Source: Paracoccus sediminis
Lineage (GTDB): Bacteria > Pseudomonadota > Alphaproteobacteria > Rhodobacterales > Rhodobacteraceae
DNA length: 64,000 bases
Direction: 5' to 3'
NCBI RefSeq assembly: GCF_900188295.1
Contig: NZ_FZNM01000016.1
Coordinates: forward strand, 1-64,000
The notes under the pieces were generated by a model that was given only the letters and a program-made list of their open reading frames with translations, searched no databases and was not told the origin of the DNA. How positions within the stretch are numbered: the stretch's first letter is position 1; each line of letters opens with the position of its first letter. Made by a program: the position numbers and the translations under genes. Below, piece by piece: positions 52,279 to 61,345 of this stretch.

Positions 52279-53504
52279 AAGTGTCCGTCACCGTCCATCG
52301 CGGGTCGGCGGAAATCGGCGGCTCCTGCATTGAGATCAGATCGGCCTCGGGCCAGCGCCTGATCCTCGATGCAGGACGCCCTTTGGATGCGCCACCGGGC
52401 GCCACCGGGCTTCTGCCCAAGTCGCTTGATCTCACCGGCGATGCGACAGTGCTGATCTGCCACCCGCACCAAGACCATTGGGGGCTCATCAACGAACTGC
52501 CAGCGCGCTGGGAAGTGATGACCGGCGTCGCTTCGGCGAAGCTGATCGGCATCACGGCCCGTTTCGCACAACAACCCCTTGATCGAGAGCTTTCCACCTG
52601 GAGCAGCAGACGAAGTTTCTCACGGGGCGCATTTCAGGTGAGGCCCTACCTAACGGATCACTCGGGTTTTGATGCCTACATGCTGCTGATCGAAGTCGAC
52701 GGCCGACGGATCCTCTACAGCGGAGATTTTCGGAACCATGGTCGCAAGGGCAACCTTGTCGACAGGCTGATCGCGGCGCCACCTGAAGACGTTGATGTCC
52801 TGATCATCGAGGGCACCAATCTGGGGACCAATAAGCCGACAGAAAGCGAGGATGAGCTTGAGGCCAGGTTCGTCGACTTGGCCAGACGGACGGCGGGGCG
52901 GGTATTTGTTACCTGGTCGGGCCAGAACATTGACAGGACGGTCACGCTTTACCGCGCGGCATCGAAATCGGGCCGGACCTTAGCGGTCGACCTTTACACG
53001 GCGGAAGTCCTCGACGCCCTCCGCGAGCATTTGAGCGCGCCTTATCTGGGGATCGACAAGCTGAAAGTCGTGCTGACCCGCAACCTCGTTGCCTATTATA
53101 AGCGGCTTGGCCGGGAGGATTGGCTGGCAAAAATGGCCCAGGTTGGCTTCGGGGCCGCGGATCTGGAACGCGACAACTACATCGCAATGATCCGCCGCGG
53201 TAACTTGCACCGGGACTACTTGGCGAAGGGAGTCGTTCCGACAGCCGAAGATGCTTACAGCTTCTCGATGTGGTCCGGTTATCTCAAGGACCAGACCGAG
53301 ATGCTGGACTGGTTCAGAAGCGCCGGTAGCACGATCAAGCACATCCATACGAGCGGCCATGCCTCGCCTGCTACATTGCGTGCCTTCGCCGCAGCGATCT
53401 CGGCTAAAGCGGTGATCCCTGTTCATGGTAGCAACTGGAACACCGAACAGGATGGCTTCGGCAGTATTATTAGGCTGGGTGACGCCGAAACCTTCACGAT
53501 CTAA
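52275..53504 (+). CDS. Beta-CASP metallo-beta-lactamase hydrolase (RNase J-like)
   Basis: 409 residues; TTG start overlapping the previous stop (a GTG at 52281 is the alternative). Zinc motif HPHQDHWG (63-70), LTDHSGFDAY, YSGDFRNHG Asp, then the beta-CASP features VLIIEGTNLG, KHIHTSGHASPAT and KAVIPVHGSNWN. This set is typical of RNA- or DNA-processing enzymes such as RNase J and related nucleases. At 409 residues it is shorter than RNase J (about 550) and lacks the C-terminal tetramerisation domain. Third gene of the cassette. Confidence 0.82.
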   Translation: MKVSVTVHRGSAEIGGSCIEIRSASGQRLILDAGRPLDAPPGATGLLPKSLDLTGDATVLICHPHQDHWGLINELPARWEVMTGVASAKLIGITARFAQQPLDRELSTWSSRRSFSRGAFQVRPYLTDHSGFDAYMLLIEVDGRRILYSGDFRNHGRKGNLVDRLIAAPPEDVDVLIIEGTNLGTNKPTESEDELEARFVDLARRTAGRVFVTWSGQNIDRTVTLYRAASKSGRTLAVDLYTAEVLDALREHLSAPYLGIDKLKVVLTRNLVAYYKRLGREDWLAKMAQVGFGAADLERDNYIAMIRRGNLHRDYLAKGVVPTAEDAYSFSMWSGYLKDQTEMLDWFRSAGSTIKHIHTSGHASPATLRAFAAAISAKAVIPVHGSNWNTEQDGFGSIIRLGDAETFTI

Positions 53505-53741
53505 CTCCAGCAGGGGTGAGCAAAGCCGCGCCAGCCACGAGGCCGTCGATTTGGCCCTAAGCTGCCGGTCGGGCAAGCAGTGAACTGCAGCTTGGGCCCC
53601 AGACCATCCGCTCATACTCACTGCAGCGACACTGACAAAGGAACGTCGCTGATGTGCATCCAAGTAGAGTTCGGCCAAATCAGGGGCCATTTCGATGTAG
53701 TTGGGGTGCCCTGCATCCGACCCTCTAGGTAGGCTTCTAAG

Positions 53742-56045
53742 ATGCCGAACATGATCTGCCAGCGGGCCGCTCCGTCTCCCCGCCACATCGCCGCCGGTCT
53801 AGGCGACGCGTCTCGCCAGGAAATTTGTGGCCTCTTGGCCCTCCTGAACGCCGCCCGGCTTTCGAAAATTGTAGGCGTCATGGGCGAGGCCGCCCGGCGA
53901 AAGCTTGTCTCTGACGACAAACAGCGCGCCGATCGTTTGACCGCCTTTGCCAAGGATTTATTGGATGGACCACTCTCGACGAATACGCTGCGGTCAAGGC
54001 TGTGGCTCGGCGTCAAGCAGGGCCTGGGGCTGCCAGACCTTTATCCTCTTTCAACCCGCGGCTTAGAGAAGGAGGCTGCCGCCATCGCCGTCCGCGCCTC
54101 TGAGATCCTTGCCCCCGCCGTGGCCAATTCACAGCAAGAGAGGGCGGACGCCGAGCTGTCGTTCATGGGTAGGGCGGGACGGCAGTTGCTGCGCCGTGCG
54201 ACGGGCGCCGGCGGACGTGCGCGAGCGGCGGTGACCTTTCCGGATGTCGTCGCCCATGAGATGATGGTCATGATGGAGGGCCTCGCGGCGGCAAGCGACC
54301 GGGGCGAGTTGGACCCCGAGGTTGCCGCGGCCATTCGCAAGGGGCAACAGGCAATCTCGGCTGCGGTCCTCGCCGGCGGCGGATGGGCCGCAATGGCCAG
54401 TGCGATTGGATCGGCGGGCTTTGCACCTTATCTGGTAGCGGCCAAGCTGTCTGCCGTGATCCCTTTCGTTGCCGGACCGACGCTCACATCGCTACTGTTC
54501 GTGATGATTAATCCCGTGACAGTCATCGCCGGCAGCGCGGCCCTTGGCTATTTGGCAATCAGCGGCCGGGCCAGCGCCGCCCGCAAGGTTGCCGCCGCGA
54601 GGGTCGCGATCCTCTTGGCAGTGCGCGGTCAGGGTGCGGATGACGGGATGGCCGCGCTCTTAGACGCGTTTCGAGGGCTTCACCAAATGCCCGACACCGA
54701 GTTGCGTCATCTCAACGGCAAGCAGCGCAAGGCAGTTCGCGGCCTAGCCGAGACAATCATCGCCACGATGTCTACGAGCATTCCTCCCATGTCAGCGGAG
54801 GCGCCCGGTCTCTGGGGTGCGCACATCGCCGTCGAGCAAAGCACCGACCGCCAAGACACCGCTCTGGTTGCAGGTCTGACAGCGGGCGACATGCTCTATC
54901 ACGCGGCCGCGGTCGATCCGGCAGTCTTGGCTGCCGTTGATTTCTCGCGAGTGACCGAGTTCGACACGCCGCTAGATCTTGCGGTTCATGTCGAGAACTT
55001 CGCCTCTCAGGGTGCCCGGGTTGCGCTGCGGGGCTACAGCGCCGAGCAGCTGGTCATGGCGCAGCTGATCGAAGAGGGTCACGACGTAGTCTTGCCCGAG
55101 AGTGCCACAATGCCCGGTTACGACCTGATCGTCGACGGCGTTCCGGTCCAAGTCAAATGCGGCACCAGCATCTCGTTGCTGCAAGACCATTTCGCGAAAT
55201 ACCCCGACGTTCCGGTCATCGCCGATACTGATCTGGCCGCACAGGCCCAAGCATTGGATGAGCCTTGGGCGCCAATGGTGACGACCGCAAGCGGCTTCGA
55301 CCTCGATCATGTCCAGAGCCTTGTGGACCGATCGCTTGAGGCAGCCGCCGGATTGGCGGACGTGCCTGTGCCGCTCTATGCGACGATCATTGGTGGGGCG
55401 CGCGCAGCCCACAAGGCGTGGACAGGACAGATCCCGGTTGAGGATTTGCCCGCATGGCTAGTCATCGACCTGACCATCCGTGGCGGTCTGACCGGGGCGG
55501 GACAAGCGGGGGGCGCGATCCTGGGCCTTGTGGCCCTGGGTCCTGCGGGTGCGCTGATACTCGGTCCGGTTGCAGGGGTCGCGGCATTGCTTGGAACGGG
55601 ACGCGCGCATGATCTGCTGGATCGGGGAATCAGGAGTGAATGGCGCGCAGAGGTCCTTAAGGTGGCGCGCGACATGCATGCTGCCTTGCTGAAAGCGGCG
55701 AACGGTCAGATCACAGCCCTAACGTTCCGTCTGAATCGGCTCCGCACGGCCGACAGCACGCTACCACGTGAGCTGTTCATCTGGCTTGAGGCGCGCATGG
55801 CAGATGATCTGATCGCCGCCATTGAAGCTCGCGACCGGATGCCGCCGCCCTCGTCCCTGCGGGCGGCAATGGAGCTGCTTGTGAAGGCTTCGGCTACCGA
55901 TATGGTTAATTACAACGTTCTGCGTGCTCGACACAGGCTTGCCCACTGCCTTGCCGCGAAGCCCTCCACCACGGACGCAGCGAAAGAACTAGGTGCGAAG
56001 GTCAGTGAAGCTATCCGAGGGCATGCCGGAAGGGTGTCACAATAG
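53742..56045 (+). CDS. Large membrane protein with Mrr-like PD-(D/E)XK nuclease motif
   Basis: 767 residues, possibly starting at the second Met (53751). Order: helical N-terminal region; hydrophobic Gly/Ala-rich segments about 206-225 and 236-275 that look membrane-associated; a nuclease-like core with E435 (AEQLVMAQLI), D461 (PGYDLIVDG) and Q470-V-K472 (PVQVKCG), matching the QxK version used by Mrr-type enzymes; a second Gly-rich hydrophobic block about 580-620; helical end. It combines a membrane anchor with a nuclease core, a layout known in abortive-infection systems, but no family is recognised. The gene stands alone 237 bases after the cassette. Confidence 0.65.
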   Translation: MPNMICQRAAPSPRHIAAGLGDASRQEICGLLALLNAARLSKIVGVMGEAARRKLVSDDKQRADRLTAFAKDLLDGPLSTNTLRSRLWLGVKQGLGLPDLYPLSTRGLEKEAAAIAVRASEILAPAVANSQQERADAELSFMGRAGRQLLRRATGAGGRARAAVTFPDVVAHEMMVMMEGLAAASDRGELDPEVAAAIRKGQQAISAAVLAGGGWAAMASAIGSAGFAPYLVAAKLSAVIPFVAGPTLTSLLFVMINPVTVIAGSAALGYLAISGRASAARKVAAARVAILLAVRGQGADDGMAALLDAFRGLHQMPDTELRHLNGKQRKAVRGLAETIIATMSTSIPPMSAEAPGLWGAHIAVEQSTDRQDTALVAGLTAGDMLYHAAAVDPAVLAAVDFSRVTEFDTPLDLAVHVENFASQGARVALRGYSAEQLVMAQLIEEGHDVVLPESATMPGYDLIVDGVPVQVKCGTSISLLQDHFAKYPDVPVIADTDLAAQAQALDEPWAPMVTTASGFDLDHVQSLVDRSLEAAAGLADVPVPLYATIIGGARAAHKAWTGQIPVEDLPAWLVIDLTIRGGLTGAGQAGGAILGLVALGPAGALILGPVAGVAALLGTGRAHDLLDRGIRSEWRAEVLKVARDMHAALLKAANGQITALTFRLNRLRTADSTLPRELFIWLEARMADDLIAAIEARDRMPPPSSLRAAMELLVKASATDMVNYNVLRARHRLAHCLAAKPSTTDAAKELGAKVSEAIRGHAGRVSQ

Positions 56046-56231
56046 ATGTAACTGTCCAGGGTAGTCGTCGCCGCTTGGTCAGCTCTGAACGGCCCTAAGC
56101 TGCTATTCGCACTAGTCACGTTAGCTGCGCAGTAGCTGCTCCAAAGCGGACGTTCAAAAACAGCGTCTCTACTTGCAGATAAATGCCAGATAGCGACTAA
56201 TAGTGGCCATACAGGTTGTGGAGGGCACGTA

Positions 56232-56606
56232 ATGCTAGTCGACGACGAGCAACTTCATCGTCAGCTTGCTGATCCTCTCGACGATCGTGTTCGAGCCGTA
56301 TATCTATTACTCGCGCAGGCAAAGTTGCCTGATGGCTTTCAGATAAGACCTGCAAGCAATGGGTATATACAGAAAGAGTTACGCTTCGAAATAGACGAGC
56401 GATGGCTCTTCTCGGCCGTTCTGAACAAATCGTGGGTGCTTTGGTATTTCAGAAAGCCGGCTTTCACCGGGCCACTAAAAGACGCCAAAATGCTGTTGCG
56501 GGTTTTTCCTAATGCTGAACTTAACAATAAGAACGAGGTCAAAATTCGCCTCCGGGACCTAAAAGATGCTTATGCTGTCCTTGGATGGGTTCAACAAAAC
56601 GTTTAG
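56232..56606 (+). CDS. Hypothetical protein
   Basis: 124 residues, starting MLVDDEQLHRQLADPLDDRV with GGAGG 9 bases upstream. Alpha/beta with an aromatic middle (WLFSAVLNKSWVLWYFRKP); GC content is lower than in its neighbours, hinting at recent acquisition. No domain is recognised. It lies between the membrane nuclease and the PLD-family gene. Confidence 0.55.
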   Translation: MLVDDEQLHRQLADPLDDRVRAVYLLLAQAKLPDGFQIRPASNGYIQKELRFEIDERWLFSAVLNKSWVLWYFRKPAFTGPLKDAKMLLRVFPNAELNNKNEVKIRLRDLKDAYAVLGWVQQNV

Positions 56607-56930
56607 CGACTCATTGCAGCCGTTAGCACAGCTTAGATGCTGCAGCGCAGTGTCCCCAGACCGGACGTTGTTGGTAGGCGTAGTAATATCGACCAAGCAG
56701 TGCTCGCTTTGGGAAGCCAAGCGGGGAGTTGGAGTTGAAGGACAAACTTTGATAATTTTAGCCCTCAAATTCGCACAACATCACGGCTGATAGAAGCGTG
56801 GAGCATGCCGCATGTAGAGACCGCCGTTAGCGAACACATATGTAGTCTTGACACTTAATATTCTTCCGACTGGCTGCTTTGAGCCTGGCTGGCTAAGAAA
56901 TCGTTATTGGTTAGTTACAAGGAGATAATT
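56607..56930. other. Gap with lower GC, promoter for the PLD-family gene
   Basis: No gene seen. A TTGACA box lies at about 56852, without a clear -10 at normal spacing. AAGGAG at 56920-56925 is the ribosome site of the next gene. Confidence 0.4.
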
Positions 56931-57923
56931 TTGACACAGTTTCTCGTCAGCTCGGCAGCCGAGGTTGGCAGCAGTCCGCAGATCAAGAGCATCCTCGCGG
57001 GAAAGAATGTCCGCATCGCGTCGGCATTCCTGGGCAAGGGAGCGGAGGATCTGATCTCGAAAGGCACCCGCGTGATCTGCGATATCAGCATGGGGGGAAC
57101 TAATCCCGAGGTTCTGACCGTGCTGTCTAAGAAGATTGGTGACAGTCTTCGCCACCTTCCGAACTTTCACGCAAAGGTCTACATCTCCGACGAGGGTTGC
57201 GTGATTGGGTCTGCAAACCTCTCCAACCGTGGGGTCGGGTTCCTGTCGCAGGCGACACTCATCGAGGCTTCAGTTTTTCTAGCACCCGACGACAAGGCCT
57301 GCAGAGCTGCCACAGCTTGGTTCGACGAGATTTGGGAGGATGCCAACGTCGTCGGACCCGAGGCCATCGAGTGGGCGAGAGTTCGATGGCAAGCGAACAA
57401 GCGTGGTGCGCCGTCCGGCCACAAGAGCGAGGCTAAGACCTTTTTTGAAGCTGTCGCCGGACCGGAGGAGGAGGCGGGGTTGTGGGGATATCTGCTTACT
57501 AGAGAACAAATCGGGCGGCGCCTGCAGAGGTCGGCGCTTCACCGTTCGTCGGAAGTTGTCGAAAAGGCACAATGGGTGCCGAAGAGCGAGCTGGATGTCT
57601 TCAGTGACCTTGATAAGGCGCTGGAGCTGGACGGCTACTACATCAGCCTTCATCGCGGGAAACGCGGGAAAGTATACAGCCAAGCACTTCGTTTTGTCGG
57701 CAACCTGGAAGTGGAGGATCCCGACGAGCCGGGCGATATCCATGTGATCTCATATTTCGAGAAGTTACCATGGTCCGTCACGGGCTTTCCGAGCTTGACC
57801 AAGGATGAAAGTAGTAAAAGCGGCAATCTCAGCGCCATGATGACCAATCTTAAGAAAAAGGTGGTTGGTGGTCCCATTACCGCCAAGAAATTCTGCAAGC
57901 TCCTGGCGGAGTTTCTCTTATAA
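56931..57923 (+). CDS. Phospholipase D-family nuclease-like protein
   Basis: 330 residues from the TTG at 56931, chosen because AAGGAG lies 6 bases upstream; an in-frame TTG at 56907 lacks a site. The HKD motif HAKVYISDEG with GSANLSNRG (H-x-K, D, GSAN) marks the PLD catalytic site; only one copy is present, so two chains would pair. PLD-family proteins with this layout are often nucleases in defence loci. The C-terminal 150 residues form an unknown domain. Confidence 0.78.
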   Translation: MTQFLVSSAAEVGSSPQIKSILAGKNVRIASAFLGKGAEDLISKGTRVICDISMGGTNPEVLTVLSKKIGDSLRHLPNFHAKVYISDEGCVIGSANLSNRGVGFLSQATLIEASVFLAPDDKACRAATAWFDEIWEDANVVGPEAIEWARVRWQANKRGAPSGHKSEAKTFFEAVAGPEEEAGLWGYLLTREQIGRRLQRSALHRSSEVVEKAQWVPKSELDVFSDLDKALELDGYYISLHRGKRGKVYSQALRFVGNLEVEDPDEPGDIHVISYFEKLPWSVTGFPSLTKDESSKSGNLSAMMTNLKKKVVGGPITAKKFCKLLAEFLL

Positions 57924-58054
57924 TACCTGGCATCGGGCGGGTTCGCCTGTGCGCGGTGTAAACAGCCTGTGGTATCGTTGGTGGCCTGAAGGGCAGTTGC
58001 CGATCGCGTTGACAGAGAAAGCTCCCGACGAACCCCAGGGACGGCTTCTCTGAC

Positions 58055-58852
58055 ATGCGGCATGGCAGTGGGGTGCGGATCGCCACCTACAACATCAACG
58101 GCACCAATGGCCGCCTGGAGACGCTGCTGGCCTGGCTGGATGACACACAGTCCGACATTGTTTGCCTGCAGGACCTGAAGGCCCCGCAGGCGAAGTTCCC
58201 TGAGCGGCAGCTAAAAGAGGCCGGCTACGCTTACGTCTGGCACGGCCAGAGCCGCTGGAACGGCGTGGCGATCCTGTCGCGCGGCAGCGAGCCGGTGCTC
58301 ACGCGCCGCGGGTTGCCGCGGGATCCAGATCCCAGCCAATGCCGCTATATCGAGGCTGCGGTGAATGGCGTGCTGGTGGGCTGTCTTTATGTCCCGAACG
58401 GCAATCCCGCACCGGGTCCGAAATGGGACTACAAGCTCGAATGGCTAAAGCAGTTCACCGTCCACGCAAAACAGCTGCTCGCTCTCGACGTCCCGGTGAT
58501 CCTCGCTGGGGACTACAACATCATTCCCGCCGAGCACGACGTTTATAATCCGGATCGCTGGCAGGATGATGCTCTGTTCTTGCCGCAGCACGTTCGAAAA
58601 GCCTATGCGTCTCTTCTGAAACAAGGCTGGTGTGGCGCGACGGCGACCATCCATACCGACAAGCCCGTTTATCCCTTCTGGGATTATCTGCGTCAGGCTC
58701 GGGAGCGGAGTGCCGGATTGCGGCTCGATCACCTGCTGCTCTCGCATCATTTGACAGCAAGGCTCAAGGACGCGGGTGTTGATCGGGATATGCGAGGTCG
58801 GTCGAAAGCCAGCGATCATGCGCCGGCCTGGATTGACCTGGCTCGGGAGTGA
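58055..58852 (+). CDS. xth: Exonuclease III-family endonuclease (Xth/AP endonuclease-like)
   Basis: 265 residues. All family segments appear: RIATYNINGTNGRLE, SDIVCLQDLKAP, VILAGDYNIIPAEHDV and SDHAPAWIDL with catalytic Asp and His. At the metal-binding position normally Glu (QE-K) it has Asp (CLQDLK), a conservative change that might lower activity. The enzyme repairs abasic sites and degrades DNA 3'-5'. A GTG at 58073 is an alternative start that better matches relatives. Confidence 0.88.
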   Translation: MRHGSGVRIATYNINGTNGRLETLLAWLDDTQSDIVCLQDLKAPQAKFPERQLKEAGYAYVWHGQSRWNGVAILSRGSEPVLTRRGLPRDPDPSQCRYIEAAVNGVLVGCLYVPNGNPAPGPKWDYKLEWLKQFTVHAKQLLALDVPVILAGDYNIIPAEHDVYNPDRWQDDALFLPQHVRKAYASLLKQGWCGATATIHTDKPVYPFWDYLRQARERSAGLRLDHLLLSHHLTARLKDAGVDRDMRGRSKASDHAPAWIDLARE

Positions 58853-58950
58853 GCCGATCTTCCATTAAAGATCAAGCCCGAAATTCAATTTACAGACTTT
58901 CCTGAACGGCATGCCTTGTGTATTGACGAACATCATTTCAGGAGATCATC

Positions 58951-59262
58951 ATGGATATCAACTATAATGAGCTGTCCCTTGAGCAGCTGAAAGAGATCAA
59001 CAAGAAATCCGCAGCCGCCATTGCCGATTTCGAGAACCGCCGCAAAAAGGACGCCATCCAGAAGGCAACTGAGATTGCCAAGGCCGCAGGCTTTTCCTCG
59101 CTAGAAGACATGCTGGCCGCTCAACCCGCCAAGCAGAAGGCCGAGCCGAAATACCGCCATCCGGAAAACTCTGAGCTGACCTGGAGCGGTCGCGGTCGAA
59201 AGCCTGGCTGGATCGTGGAGGCTCTGGAAGCCGGAAAATCGCTCGAGGATTTCGCGATCTGA
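58951..59262 (+). CDS. H-NS/HvrA-family nucleoid protein
   Basis: 103 residues. N-terminal oligomerisation helix (LSLEQLKEINKKSAAAIADF) and C-terminal DNA-binding loop KYRHPENSELTWSGRGRKPG with the core SGRGRKP. HvrA-type proteins of Rhodobacterales silence AT-rich acquired DNA and tune expression. A plasmid-borne copy may dampen expression of its own accessory genes. AGGAG precedes the ATG. Confidence 0.9.
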   Translation: MDINYNELSLEQLKEINKKSAAAIADFENRRKKDAIQKATEIAKAAGFSSLEDMLAAQPAKQKAEPKYRHPENSELTWSGRGRKPGWIVEALEAGKSLEDFAI

Positions 59263-59283
59263 TCACTGATCGTTATTCCTGAA

Positions 59284-59575
59284 GTGCATTCTCTTTCTCT
59301 CGCACGTCCAAGACAAGGATGTTTTGAGCAGGTCAAACGGTATGCAGTCTGCCAAGCCAGGCATCAGCTTTTGCTGGTTTCCGGCATGTCGTTTGACCGA
59401 CCTCACAGCGCGATCGGATACAAGGTCCCGATCGCCCTGCATTATCCCGGCGGCGCAGCCAGCCCGTCGCCATGACCAAACCGGAAAACTCCAGAATCCG
59501 GCGGTCCAAGCTTGGGGAGCAGCGCAAGGTTGGGCAGACTCTACATCACGGCGAGGGAACTTCCGGGGGGCAGGT
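59284..59575 (+). mobile_element. Degenerate 3' end of an IS3-family element
   Basis: One frame reads FDRPHSAIGYKVPIALHYPG followed by GAASPSP and a stop at 59473-59475, the C-terminal end of IS3-group transposases; a shifted frame continues KPENSRIRRSKLGEQRKVGQ. The catalytic region is missing and the frame broken, so it is a relic. Confidence 0.65.
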
Positions 59576-59580
59576 CAAAT

Positions 59581-59952
59581 TCAGTGCCCTTCCTGCCCGT
59601 TTTTTCTGTGAGCGATTAGTTTTTGGAAGGCTTGTAGATAAGCCTTGAGAATGTCTTGAAGCGAGGCCTCCGTAACACCATAAGAGATGTTGACGTCAAA
59701 TCGCAACGCATACCCATCGATTATAGTCAGCAGCGGCCCTATGGTTTCATGGGCATTCCAGTGCCCAGCAGTCGTTGAAAAACCTGCGTATGGGAAGTGA
59801 ACCTCCCCGTATAACTGCATTGTCTCACCACCATGATCGAGAAAGATGTTGAACGCATAGTCGCCGTCGCTGATTTGGACCTTGATAGATTTGGTCAATC
59901 CCTTGAAATTCTCTGTAGAGGCTTCGGGATGGATTCCGTGAACGACAGACAA
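59581..59952 (-). CDS. YbjN-like small protein
   Basis: 123 residues. Soluble alpha/beta protein with HWNAHETIGPLLTIIDGYAL and VTEASLQDILKAYLQAFQKL; resembles YbjN/type III secretion chaperone-like folds used as partner-binding domains. Second gene of a pair with 59992-60438. Weak family call. Confidence 0.55.
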   Translation of the reverse strand: MSVVHGIHPEASTENFKGLTKSIKVQISDGDYAFNIFLDHGGETMQLYGEVHFPYAGFSTTAGHWNAHETIGPLLTIIDGYALRFDVNISYGVTEASLQDILKAYLQAFQKLIAHRKNGQEGH

Positions 59953-59991
59953 GATTTCATTGAGATCGGATGAAATAATCGTTGTTTCGCA

Positions 59992-60438
59992 TCACATTCT
60001 CACCACGTCAGATTCTGACAGGTTCATTTCGGTCAGGAACTTTGGCAGGAAAGCCATCCAGATTTCTGCGAGACGATGAAGCGTTTTCGCAGGAAGTCCG
60101 CCTGAAATGAAGCAGTGATGCTTCAGAATCGCCATATTACCCTCGGGAGAATATGTGAATGTCATGTAGGATTTATTGGTGTTCCACTTCAGGATATCCA
60201 TGTCGGTCCATCCGTCACCAAGCCTGACTGCGGACAGGAAAGTCAGAACTTGCCCATCTGATGTGAGGATGAACGCCGAGGTTCCACGACGAACCCTGTA
60301 GCGCTGCATGGGCGTGTCACCCATCATTCGCTCTTCCATAAACTCTACAGCGAAGGCTTGGGCTCGCAAGAAATTTGCGGCGTCATGGAGAGAAGAAACA
60401 ATTGCGGGCTGTTGTCGAAAAAGCTTTGAAAAGACCAT
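59992..60438 (-). CDS. YbjN-like protein
   Basis: 148 residues. GWTDMDILKWNTNKSYMTFT and LKHHCFISGGLPAKTLHRLA fit the YbjN sensory-domain style. It lies 39 bases upstream of the other YbjN-like gene and is probably co-transcribed. The pair is transcribed away from the IS3 relic's neighbours and next to the CBASS operon, on the same strand. Confidence 0.55.
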   Translation of the reverse strand: MVFSKLFRQQPAIVSSLHDAANFLRAQAFAVEFMEERMMGDTPMQRYRVRRGTSAFILTSDGQVLTFLSAVRLGDGWTDMDILKWNTNKSYMTFTYSPEGNMAILKHHCFISGGLPAKTLHRLAEIWMAFLPKFLTEMNLSESDVVRM

Positions 60439-60868
60439 GAGAAGCGCAAAACTCCATCTATTGCCGGTTCGCTATTGTCTACGGACGCGCGAAGCTCGAT
60501 CTGCCCAAAAGAGTGCGCACAATCCTGTGACGCCCACAAGCCTTTGCAATAATTAGTAACGGCATGAAGCAGGCTCGCCCGGCGCTCGCTACCACTATAG
60601 GGACTGCGACTCTCTGCGTCTGGCCCGAAAGTCGGATAAGAGGAGGCACCGGTCGGCAGCGCCACCAAGGCGACCGTTATCTCAAGGGCTGGGAGAGGCC
60701 ATCCGCTGCATGATCGACGAACAGCGGCTTTGGGCCGTGAGGGCCGACGCGCGCTCCGTTGCACGTGCGAACGCGGCGCAGGGCGTCATGGTCAATTTGG
60801 GCTCTTCGCGTCAGGCGCCACGGACAAAACTCAAGCGTTTCTGTCCAAGGACGGAATCGATCGACCGT
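60439..60868. other. Gap without a recognised gene
   Basis: Downstream of the CBASS operon. Frames here give Arg-rich shadow products. No terminator with a clear T-run was found. Confidence 0.35.
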
Positions 60869-61345
60869 TTAGGACCGGGCCACCGCCCTGCGCAGCGCCC
60901 GATTTCCAACAGGCTTTGGCTCGTCGCGCGGGTGTTGCCCTTCACCCTTCCAGTCGTCAGACCAAAGCCAATCCTCGAAATAGTAGAGCCAGATGTAGGT
61001 CCACGGAATGACGGTCTGGTCGATCCGCTTTCGTGCCTCCCACTCCCGGGTTCCCGGAAGATAGAGGCAGAGACGCAGCGGGTTCCTGTAGACATGAGGC
61101 AAAGGTCGCCCGTCCGCCAGTAGCTCCAGATCCGGATCGTTTATCTGAACGTCGGGCGTTTGATCCGGCTGATACGTGACGGTGGTAAGATAGGAGCGCG
61201 CCAAGGGAGTCGGCTGTATGGGCACTTGCCATGTCAGCCTGTTTGCGCGGACCGTCCCCACACCTCCAATAGCCGGGTTGGCCTTCAGAAACAGCAGTTG
61301 CTGCGACAGGGTCAGGTCATGTTGCTGGCCTCGTCCTTTCATCAA
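60869..61345 (-). CDS. E2-like (ubiquitin-conjugating) accessory protein of a short type II CBASS
   Basis: 158 residues; the ATG overlaps the CD-NTase stop (ATGA). The sequence LPHVYRNPLRLCLYLPGTRE with a following Trp-rich WTYIWLYYFEDWLWSDDW resembles the E2 part of Cap2, with C93 as the likely catalytic cysteine in the LCLYLP motif. In type II CBASS, Cap2 attaches the cyclase to targets and primes it. There is no E1 domain and no Cap3 protease here, so this is the short, E2-only version. Confidence 0.7.
   Translation of the reverse strand: MMKGRGQQHDLTLSQQLLFLKANPAIGGVGTVRANRLTWQVPIQPTPLARSYLTTVTYQPDQTPDVQINDPDLELLADGRPLPHVYRNPLRLCLYLPGTREWEARKRIDQTVIPWTYIWLYYFEDWLWSDDWKGEGQHPRDEPKPVGNRALRRAVARS

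Noticed and set aside
53618..54016. 132-codon minus frame opposite the start of the membrane nuclease
   Set aside because: No ribosome site and no domain; the plus-strand gene explains the region.
60710..61123. 137-codon plus frame opposite the E2-like gene
   Set aside because: Antisense shadow; the minus-strand gene is coupled to the CD-NTase by overlap.
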